Source: JBQTJN01 sp052387095 (GTDB lineage: Bacteria > Pseudomonadota > Alphaproteobacteria > Micavibrionales > Micavibrionaceae). From it: a stretch of 39,737 nucleotides of DNA. The notes beneath the pieces are model-generated. The model saw nothing but the letters and a program-made list of their open reading frames with translations. It was not told the origin of the DNA and made no database searches. The position numbers and the translations under genes are program-made. Positions 18,141 through 24,429 of this stretch are shown one piece after another (the stretch's first letter is position 1; each line of letters starts with the position of its first letter). The stretch lies in the NCBI GenBank assembly GCA_052387095.1, contig JBQTJN010000064.1, forward strand, positions 1 to 39,737. The letters are read 5' to 3'.

Positions 18141-18844
18141 GATTTTTTCAAGGAACGTTCGGCATTTTCCAGGTCTGCCGGCGCGCTGATGTGATGCCAT
18201 GTGCCGGTGTGAACGATCCCGAACAGGCGGCCCTCTTTTTCGGCGCGGTCCATAAGGTCCAGATAGGAGAACCCACCTTCCGGCGTGTTTTCAAAAATGC
18301 GCGGGTGGTTGATGCGGATGCTGGCGAACATGTATTTCCCGGTGCGGTTTTTCGAGCGCGCGGCGCGGTTATCATCGCCCAGATCGTAATCGCCGACACC
18401 TTTGGTCAGGATCATAACGCTAACGGGGTAGAGCAGGAGCAGGATATCCATGATTTCGGCGTTCCAGAGATGTTTCATGCGCTCCAGTACGCTTTCGGCC
18501 GGCGCATCTTCGTACCAGCCGTCACCGGCGAGCACGAAAAACGGCTCATCCATGAAGAAAGGCAGGGCCTGTTTCACGCCGCCGCCGAGATCGAGCAGGG
18601 TTTTTTCATGTGAAATTTTTACGGCCGGTTTTTTGCGTCCCTGCACATGGGATTCGATTTTACCGGCGAGATAATGAGTGTTGATCACGGCATCGGTGAT
18701 GCCTGCGTCCGCCAGCTGATCCAGCGTGCGGTCAAGCAGGGTTTCGCCGCCCAGTTTTACGAGGGGTTTGGGCGTATGATCGGTGTAGGGACGCAGGCGC
18801 TTGCCGAACCCGGCGGCGAGAACGAAGGCTTTTTTCGAAATCAT
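18137..18844 (-). CDS. murU: MurU-like sugar-phosphate nucleotidyltransferase
   Basis: Probable N-acetylmuramate alpha-1-phosphate uridylyltransferase, making UDP-MurNAc in the cell-wall recycling route. It has 235 residues; the start ATG 18844 overlaps the tsaE stop (ATGA). The N-terminal nucleotidyl-transferase motif is present: FVLAAGFGKRLRPYTDHTPKPLVKLGGETLLD (about 7-38). Further on come ILLDLGGG-type residues (LLDLGGGVKQAL), the metal-binding FVLAGDGWYED and a C-terminal GTWHHISAPADLENAE. A longer antisense-overlapping frame up to 19276 is a shadow of tsaE. The substrate is inferred from sequence type and the addB neighbourhood; a mannose-1-phosphate guanylyltransferase role is the main alternative. 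The kinase gene (amgK-like) that often sits beside it is absent here. Confidence 0.82.
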   Translation of the reverse strand: MISKKAFVLAAGFGKRLRPYTDHTPKPLVKLGGETLLDRTLDQLADAGITDAVINTHYLAGKIESHVQGRKKPAVKISHEKTLLDLGGGVKQALPFFMDEPFFVLAGDGWYEDAPAESVLERMKHLWNAEIMDILLLLYPVSVMILTKGVGDYDLGDDNRAARSKNRTGKYMFASIRINHPRIFENTPEGGFSYLDLMDRAEKEGRLFGIVHTGTWHHISAPADLENAERSLKKS

Positions 18845-19266
18845 ATGGCCCCGCTCATATGCAGCAGGCGATGGCAGGGATTTTGCGGATCGTTTTTGAA
18901 CTCGATGCGCATGCAGTTTGCGGGCATAAGGGCGCCAAGACGTTCCGGCCATTCGATAAGCACTATATCGGCGAGGGCTTCTTCCCAGCCAAGCTCGTAA
19001 ACTTCCTTCGGGGTTTTCAGGCGGTAGAGATCGAAATGCCAGAGCGGGCCTTTTGCAGTTTCGTAAGTCTGCGCGAGCGTGAAAGTGGGGCTCGGCACTT
19101 CTTCGTGCGCGTTGCCGGTCAATGCGCGAATGAGAGCCCGCGCAAAAACGCTTTTGCCGCTGCCCAGGGGCCCTTGCAGCAGAATGACCTGCGGCGCCTG
19201 CAGCCGGACGGCAAATGCTCTTGCGGCTTTGCCTGTATCTTCTTCGCTTCTGCTCAGGATTTCCAT
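18841..19266 (-). CDS. tsaE: TsaE, ATPase of the tRNA t6A37 synthesis complex
   Basis: P-loop ATPase that works with TsaB and TsaD to place threonylcarbamoyl on A37 of ANN-decoding tRNAs. It has 141 residues, the family's usual length. Walker A is GPLGSGKS (32-39). The switch motif PSPTFTLAQTYE, the strand LWHFDLYRL and the block LGWEEALADIVLIEWPERLG are all conserved. It is the first gene of the tsaE-murU-addB-addA run, with ATGA overlaps throughout. Only 35 bases separate its start from the divergent exported-protein gene, so promoters must be packed into or around that gap. Confidence 0.95.
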   Translation of the reverse strand: MEILSRSEEDTGKAARAFAVRLQAPQVILLQGPLGSGKSVFARALIRALTGNAHEEVPSPTFTLAQTYETAKGPLWHFDLYRLKTPKEVYELGWEEALADIVLIEWPERLGALMPANCMRIEFKNDPQNPCHRLLHMSGAI

Positions 19267-19301
19267 GGGCCAACAATAGTAAAATCTGGTAGAATAGAGA
19301 A

Positions 19302-19736
19302 ATGAAATGGTTGGTTTTCCTGACGGTTTTATCCTTATTTTTTGCCCTCCCTGCGGCGGCGCAGGAGGCCGCGCCGGCGGGCCCCGATATCGTCTCCGAG
19401 CCGATCTGCTTCAGGGTGCGGAACGAGGCCCCCTACAAGGTCTACGGCAATTTCATCACGGATTATTATACGACGCCGGACGGGTCAAAGGCGCGCCACC
19501 GCTCCAATTTCCGCCTCGATGAGCCGGGGTCCAAGGACCCAGAGGGCAACCCTGCCGATGTGTCCGAATTCTGCTCTTACGGGCCGTTTTTGCCCGGCAG
19601 GAAGCTTGAATTGGTTTTGCGGACCCTGATGCCTATTTTCAACTGCCAGACCCGGATCGATCAAGGCGAGATCGTCATCAAGGGTTTCCGAAAACCTGAA
19701 GGCGGAACAGAGACTTACGCCCAGTGCTATAAATAA
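19302..19736 (+). CDS. Small exported protein of unknown function with four cysteines
   Basis: It has 144 residues with a clear signal peptide (KWLVFLTVLSLFFALPAAAQ, cleavage after the AAA-Q region). The mature part has exactly four cysteines (in PICFRV, EFCSYG, FNCQTR and AQCYK), which suggests two periplasmic disulfides. Motifs worth a search are the NEAPYKVYGNF segment and YTTPDGSKARHRSNFRL. Base composition matches the surrounding core genes. It is divergent from tsaE; the start has only a weak GAGA-type ribosome site. I do not recognise the family; a periplasmic location is the safest statement. Confidence 0.75.
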   Translation: MKWLVFLTVLSLFFALPAAAQEAAPAGPDIVSEPICFRVRNEAPYKVYGNFITDYYTTPDGSKARHRSNFRLDEPGSKDPEGNPADVSEFCSYGPFLPGRKLELVLRTLMPIFNCQTRIDQGEIVIKGFRKPEGGTETYAQCYK

Positions 19737-19749
19737 TCACATAATTTAA

Positions 19750-19777
19750 TTGACATATATATATATATATATATGGA
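19750..19777 (+). promoter_or_regulatory. Promoter-like element with an (AT)10 tract in its spacer
   Basis: A perfect -35 hexamer TTGACA (19750-19755) runs into ten AT dinucleotides (19755-19774). The nearest -10 candidates are poor: TATGGA (19772-19777) at 16-base spacing, and ATTAAT (19777-19782) at 21-base spacing. Loss of two AT units would give ATTAAT the ideal 17-base spacing. It drives the A+T-rich gene at 19815. Confidence 0.5.
19755..19774. repeat. (AT)10 microsatellite
   Basis: Ten uninterrupted AT dinucleotides lie between an exported-protein gene and an A+T-rich membrane gene. I noticed no comparable dinucleotide tract elsewhere in the window. Such tracts are prone to slipped-strand copy-number change. 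Confidence 0.95.
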
Positions 19778-19814
19778 TTAATGTCTCTCCAATTAACATA
19801 ATTTGGAGAACAAC

Positions 19815-20330
19815 ATGAACGCAACGCAAATTTTCTTATTCTTAGCTTCTTCGGGAGTATCATTTTACAATATGCCGCAGAATGTTGAAACAGTTGAGTC
19901 CGCTGTTGGCGCTGTTGCTGTAGGTGGGGTAACTACGCTGGTTTCAATATTTGGAGCTAGGGTTGTAGGGCCTGTAGTTGTTAAAAATCTTGATTCATGG
20001 AGCAATACAGTCGAGACAGTTAAGCAGAAAGTTGGTTGCGCTGTGCTTTTGACAGCGATACCTGCGGGGATTGGTGCGGGTTATGTGTCGCATCAATATG
20101 TTGAAGACTATGTTCAAAAACGTGCTAATACTCAACATCAGCCACAGATCCCGCCTGTTCAAACACCTGCAAACACAAACAGGTCAATCAACAACAATGC
20201 TCCCGTTAATACTAACAAGCCTGTCAATAATAACGTATCACCTGTGAACGGAAATAAAAGAGTTAGCCTGATTGAAGGTCAAACCATTCATCAAAATGAC
20301 GATGGCAATTTTGTTATTGAGATTGGCTGA
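19815..20330 (+). CDS. A+T-rich membrane-associated orphan protein
   Basis: It has 171 residues from ATG 19815, with GGAG 6 bases upstream; an in-frame TTG at 19803 overlaps that ribosome site and is rejected. Three hydrophobic stretches: about 3-20 (NATQIFLFLASSGVSF), about 30-58 (VGAVAVGGVTTLVSIFGARVVGPVVV) and about 74-93 (GCAVLLTAIPAGIGAGYV). After residue 100 comes a low-complexity Asn/Pro/Thr tail with repeats of the type PVNTNKPVNNN, ending IEGQTIHQNDDGNFVIEIG. Codon use is clearly poorer in G+C than its neighbours, suggesting recent gain. No family is recognised. The Asn-rich tail would suit an exposed or flexible linker. Confidence 0.65.
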   Translation: MNATQIFLFLASSGVSFYNMPQNVETVESAVGAVAVGGVTTLVSIFGARVVGPVVVKNLDSWSNTVETVKQKVGCAVLLTAIPAGIGAGYVSHQYVEDYVQKRANTQHQPQIPPVQTPANTNRSINNNAPVNTNKPVNNNVSPVNGNKRVSLIEGQTIHQNDDGNFVIEIG

Positions 20331-20336
20331 TTTGAT

Positions 20337-20427
20337 CGTCATTGCGCACGCATTAAATGCGCGAAACAATCCACTTTTAAAGGAAGTGTAGATTGCTTCG
20401 TTGGCTTTTAGCCTCCTCGCAATGACG
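20337..20427. repeat. Palindromic intergenic repeat, also a likely bidirectional terminator
   Basis: The ends are exact inverted copies, CGTCATTGCG (20337-20346) and CGCAATGACG (20418-20427), with inner complementary blocks around ACAATCCACTT and AAGTGTAGATTG. TTTTTT follows on the plus strand. The motif (CGTCATTGCG ... AATCCA ... GATTGCTTCG ... CGCAATGACG) resembles interspersed palindromes found in many alphaproteobacterial genomes. It separates two convergent genes. No second copy is seen in this window. Confidence 0.75.
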
Positions 20428-20434
20428 TTTTTTG

Positions 20435-22453
20435 CTATTTTCCGCCTATCGGCAGTTTCAAATCCGTCTTCACCGATGTGAAAGGCAGGAAGATCATCAC
20501 GGTCGTGCCCTGGCCCGGTTCGCTGTCGAGCTCGACACGGCCGCCATGAAGCGCGACGATATTGCGCACCAGTGACAATCCGATCCCCGCGCCGCCCCTG
20601 GAGGTGCGCGACCGCGCGCCGCCGCGCTGGGCCCGTTCGAAGGGCTCGAAAATGCGGATGCGGTCTTCGGTGGAAATGCCTATGCCGGTGTCGCTGACGG
20701 CGAGTTGTATACCCTGACGTGTGCGTTTTGCAGTCAGCGTGATCTTGCCGCCCGCCGGCGTGTAGGCAATGGCGTTGCGAACCAGGTTGATAATGGCCTG
20801 CTGCAACCTGCGTTCATCCGCCATTATGGTGCCGATATTTTTCGGGCATTTCAGTTCGATCTCGACATTTTCCTTGCGGCTCCATGCGGTGATCAAGTCA
20901 TAGACATGTTTAAGCATGCCGGCGAGTTCGACTTCGGTGCGGTCAAGGCTCATATAACCGGCTTCGAGCGTGGAGAGATCAAGAATGTCGTTGATGAGGT
21001 TGAGCAGGTGCGTGCTCGCATCTTTCATCAGGTGGGTGTATTCCTTCTGCCGTTCGTTCAGCGGTCCGTAATACTGGTTCTCGAGAATTTCCGTGAAACC
21101 CATGATGGCATTCAAAGGCGTGCGCAGCTGGTAGGAGACATTGGCGAGGAAGTCGAGCTTGAGTTGCTCAGCGGCTTCGAGCGCGGTATTCTTTTCGCGC
21201 AGGACATTTTCAATACGGACCTTGTCTGTGACGTCGGAATAGGTCACGAGCACGCCGCCATCGGGCAGGGGCACAGTGACAAAATCGACCAGCACGCCGT
21301 CGGTGCGTTCCATCCGCCCTTCATGCATCAGGCGGTCGAGGCCTTTGGCGATCAGTTCCTCGCGGCGCTGCGGCCATTCGATGGGCGTGAAACAGGGTTG
21401 CATTTTATCGACGATTGAACCGATGTGCGGCTCGCCTTCAAGGTCCTCGGGGTAGAGATTCCATAAGCGGCTGAAGGCGGGGTTGCAGAGTTTCAGGCGC
21501 CCGTCGCCGCCATAAACAGAGACGGCCTCTGCCAGGTTATCGAGCGTCTCCTTCTGCACGGCGATCAAAGTGTTGTAGGAGGATTCCAGTTGCAGGCGGG
21601 AGGTCACGTCCTCGAAGGTCATCATTAATCCGCCCATGGAATGCGGCACGGCGAGCAGGCGCAGCGTAGTGCCGTCGGGCAAATGCAGCATGTCCTCGAA
21701 CGGCTCGATCAGATCGGTGAACATGGAGAGCCAGCTTTTTTTGAAGCGGCGGAAATCCGATTGCTCCGGCAGGCGCCGTGTTTCACGGAGTTTTTCCATG
21801 ATCTCTCCGAGGCGGGGCTGCGTATTCAGCCATTGGTCCTCGAGGCTCCAGAACTGGGAGAAGGCCGAGTTGTAGAATTCGATTTTTTCATCCGCCGTGT
21901 AGATGGCGATAGCGCTGTGCAGCTGGCCGAGCAGGTCGCGGTTGGAAGATTGATAGCGCCGTAATTCGGTTTCCAGCTCTTCCTCGCGTGTGTTGTTGTA
22001 ACCGATGCCGATGGTCATGTTCCATTCCACAAGCGGAATTTCCGAGAGGCGCATCAAAATGCGCCGCCCCTTGACGACGGCATGGGCGTTGGTTTCCATG
22101 ATGCGGTTTTGCTGCAACGCCAATGCTGCCAGCGCGCGGCCAGGGGGAAATTCTTCCGGGGCAGCCGTTTTTTTCTTCAGCGCCTGACCGGCAATTTCTT
22201 TTTGAATGGTGATGACTTCGCCCGGCGTGATGTTCAGAAATTCGGCGTAGGTCTCATTGCACCAGATAATGACTTGCGTTTCATCGCGCAGCCAGAGCGG
22301 TCTTGGAATCGCGTTGAGCATGGCTTGAAGCCTGACGATCTCGAGCTGGTCCTTCGACGGCTTAAGGCCTTCTGAGGCAGTCGGCTTTTTCCGGGTCAGA
22401 GACACCAGTTTGGTCAGGAGCGTTTCGGCATTATCGGGATCGGGAACAGTCAC
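20435..22453 (-). CDS. divL: DivL-like multi-PAS histidine-kinase homologue with tyrosine at the phosphoacceptor site
   Basis: It has 672 residues with no obvious membrane helix. About three PAS-like domains (near 38-150, 170-290 and 298-412) are followed by a dimerisation domain (about 430-500) and an HATPase domain (about 545-662). The H-box reads FLANVSYQLRTPLNAI: Tyr441 (codon TAC, 21131-21133) replaces the histidine, and Gln replaces the usual Glu. The ATP site looks intact: N-box QAIINLVRNAIAY, G1 DTGIGI, F-box FEPFER, G2 GAGIGLSL. In Caulobacter, DivL has the same His-to-Tyr change; it binds DivK and steers CckA in cell-cycle control. The gene's place between ahcY and tsaE supports that identity. 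The start is GTG 22453, the first possible after an in-frame stop, with no clear ribosome site. Confidence 0.85.
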   Translation of the reverse strand: MTVPDPDNAETLLTKLVSLTRKKPTASEGLKPSKDQLEIVRLQAMLNAIPRPLWLRDETQVIIWCNETYAEFLNITPGEVITIQKEIAGQALKKKTAAPEEFPPGRALAALALQQNRIMETNAHAVVKGRRILMRLSEIPLVEWNMTIGIGYNNTREEELETELRRYQSSNRDLLGQLHSAIAIYTADEKIEFYNSAFSQFWSLEDQWLNTQPRLGEIMEKLRETRRLPEQSDFRRFKKSWLSMFTDLIEPFEDMLHLPDGTTLRLLAVPHSMGGLMMTFEDVTSRLQLESSYNTLIAVQKETLDNLAEAVSVYGGDGRLKLCNPAFSRLWNLYPEDLEGEPHIGSIVDKMQPCFTPIEWPQRREELIAKGLDRLMHEGRMERTDGVLVDFVTVPLPDGGVLVTYSDVTDKVRIENVLREKNTALEAAEQLKLDFLANVSYQLRTPLNAIMGFTEILENQYYGPLNERQKEYTHLMKDASTHLLNLINDILDLSTLEAGYMSLDRTEVELAGMLKHVYDLITAWSRKENVEIELKCPKNIGTIMADERRLQQAIINLVRNAIAYTPAGGKITLTAKRTRQGIQLAVSDTGIGISTEDRIRIFEPFERAQRGGARSRTSRGGAGIGLSLVRNIVALHGGRVELDSEPGQGTTVMIFLPFTSVKTDLKLPIGGK

Positions 22454-22501
22454 ATATCAAGTTTAACGTGAACGTGCTCCTCCCGCAAGCAGACGGGATC
22501 C

Positions 22502-23812
22502 CTAGTAGCGATACTTGTCCTTCTTGAACGGGCCCCTGGCATCAACGCCGATATAGGCGGCCTGCTCTTTCGACAGGGTGGTCAGTTTCGCGCCGACCTT
22601 GCCCAGGTGGAGGCGGGCGACTTTTTCATCGAGATGTTTCGGCAGCACATAAACTTTTTTCTCATATTTGCCGTGATTGTTCCACAGTTCGATCTGCGCC
22701 AGCGTCTGGTTGGTGAAGGACGCGCTCATGACAAAGCTTGGGTGGCCGGTAGCGCAACCCAAATTCACCAGGCGGCCTTCGGCCAGCAGGATGATGCGTT
22801 TACCAGACGGGAATTCAATCTCGTCGACCTGCGGCTTGATGTTGTTCCATTTCATGTTGCGCAAAGGCTCGACCTGGATTTCGTTATCAAAGTGACCGAT
22901 GTTGCAGACAATCGCCCGGTCTTTCATGCCCCGCATGTGATCGAGCGTGATGACGTCCCTGTTGCCGGTAGCGGTGACATAAATGTCAACTCGTGGAAGC
23001 GCGTCTTCCATGGTGACAACTTCGTAACCATCCATGGCGGCCTGCAGCGCGCAGATCGGGTCGATTTCGGTGACGAGAACGCGGGCGCCGGCGGAACGTA
23101 AGGAGTCAGCGGAGCCCTTGCCGACATCGCCGTAGCCTGCGACCAGCGCGACCTTGCCGGCCATCATGATGTCGGTGGCGCGGCGGATGGAATCCACCAG
23201 GGATTCACGGCAGCCGTATTTATTGTCGAATTTCGACTTGGTCACAGAATCATTGACGTTAATGGCGGGGCACAGCAGCTTGCCTTTTTTCTCCATGTCG
23301 TAGAGACGCAAAACGCCGGTGGTGGTTTCTTCCGATACGCCGCGAATATTTTTAAACAGTTCAGCATATTTTTCGTGCATGATTTTCGTGAGATCGCCGC
23401 CGTCATCGAGAATCATGTTCGGGCGCCAGCCGTCCATGCCTTCGATGGTCTGGATGATGCAGTCTTCATATTCTTCCTCGTTCATGCCTTTCCAGGCGAA
23501 GACGGGCGTGCCGGTTGCTGCGATGGCGGCAGCGGCGTGATCCTGCGTCGAGAAAATATTACACGAGCTCCAGCGGATTTCGGCGCCCAGCGCCTGCAAT
23601 GTTTCGATGAGCACGGCGGTCTGGATGGTCATGTGCAGGCAGCCGGCGATGCGGGCACCTTTCAGGGGCCGGGATTTGCCGAATTCAGCCCGGGTGGCCA
23701 TCAGACCGGGCATCTCGCTCTCGGCGAGGTCGATCTCCTTGCGGCCCCATTCAGCCAGGGCAATGTCCTTTACCTTGTAGTCGTTCTGGACGGTGCGGGG
23801 CCTGGCGCTCAT
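22502..23812 (-). CDS. ahcY: Adenosylhomocysteinase (S-adenosyl-L-homocysteine hydrolase)
   Basis: NAD-dependent reversible cleavage of S-adenosylhomocysteine to adenosine and homocysteine, clearing the inhibitory product of methyl transfers. It has 436 residues from ATG 23812, which has AGGAG 8 bases upstream; a frame continuing to 23881 lacks conserved sequence. Seen: the [25 protein letters not shown] block with the substrate-site HMT, DDGGDL, the Rossmann motif [42 protein letters not shown] and the C-terminal KKDKYRY, whose Lys and Tyr complete the neighbouring subunit's NAD site. The 39-residue insert around the DILPHLDEKVA-like region is of normal bacterial type. Confidence 0.97.
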   Translation of the reverse strand: [436 protein letters not shown]

Positions 23813-23836
23813 ATTTGTATCTCCTACAGGGGAAGG

Positions 23837-23869
23837 CTTAAAAACTGCCCTGTTTGTGCCGTTTTTAAG
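23837..23869 (-). promoter_or_regulatory. Perfect 9-bp hairpin in the ahcY leader
   Basis: On the minus strand CTTAAAAAC (23869-23861) and GTTTTTAAG (23845-23837) pair around a 15-base loop, about 25 bases before the ahcY start and close to its AGGAG. The spacing would allow control of ribosome access. I could not match it to a SAH or SAM riboswitch consensus. Confidence 0.4.
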
Positions 23870-23932
23870 ATCCCAAGGCAAGGGTTAATTAAGAACGTTT
23901 TTTTGACCCTAAATCCATGATATTATAGGGTT

Positions 23933-24316
23933 ATGGGACTTAAAGGATTCAACGAGGAAAGCGAGAAGCCGCGGTTCATTCATAAAAAGAACCCGCTGGC
24001 CCCCCATAACTGGCAGATTTTCCAACTTAAAGAGGGTAAGACCGATTATGAGCCGGTTGGGGAATATACGCTATTGGACACTAGAGAACCCATTGATATT
24101 ACAGAGAAACATGTCACAAATTTGATTATTTTGCTGAATGGAAAGACCAAACTTATAGACCTCCGAAATTTGACGAATAACCGACTTTTGTATAATATTG
24201 TACCAACGACTGGCGATTCCGACCGAATAAAAATAATTCTAAGGTCACATGACAGAAAGTCAGTCTCAAAAGAAAACGCGGTGTTATTAATAGAAAAGGG
24301 TGTGTTCGATGAGTAA
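23933..24316 (+). CDS. Unrecognised 127-residue protein
   Basis: The protein is soluble and charged, with no signal peptide or membrane helix. It opens MGLKGFNEESEKPRF and ends LLIEKGVFDE. The second half (VTNLIILLNGKTKLIDL, RIKIILRSH) suggests alternating beta strands. From about 24040 the gene is richer in A+T than its neighbours. There is no good ribosome site, but TATTAT (23921-23926) lies a few bases before ATG 23933, so a leaderless message is possible. It overlaps the next small gene by 8 bases and occupies the place between ahcY and rapZ where many relatives carry PTS genes. No function is assigned. Confidence 0.55.
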   Translation: MGLKGFNEESEKPRFIHKKNPLAPHNWQIFQLKEGKTDYEPVGEYTLLDTREPIDITEKHVTNLIILLNGKTKLIDLRNLTNNRLLYNIVPTTGDSDRIKIILRSHDRKSVSKENAVLLIEKGVFDE

Positions 24317-24428
24317 TCCAAAAGTTTCAACATTAATGGCGGCCTGGATGGGCCAACGTGATGGCATAACCGGCAAACAGCCGACCTTGCGTTTTAGTGC
24401 GGGCGGCCCGGAAACTCCGGCTCCTTAA
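24309..24428 (+). CDS. Unrecognised 39-residue protein overlapping the previous gene
   Basis: ATG 24309 lies within the ATGAGTAA that ends the preceding gene. The 39-codon frame runs to TAA 24426-24428 and opens MSNPKVSTLMAAWMGQRDG. The codon use is G+C-rich in its second half, like the core genes, and AAAAGGG precedes the start by about 9 bases. It ends one base before the opposing rapZ stop. The overlap suggests coupled translation with the upstream gene. The function is unknown, and it is too short to exclude chance. Confidence 0.45.
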   Translation: MSNPKVSTLMAAWMGQRDGITGKQPTLRFSAGGPETPAP

Positions 24429-24429
24429 A

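Noticed and set aside
18845..19276. N-terminal extension of the murU frame up to 19276
   Set aside because: The sequence is a frame shadow of tsaE and begins outside any ribosome site; the ATGA overlap marks the true start at 18844.
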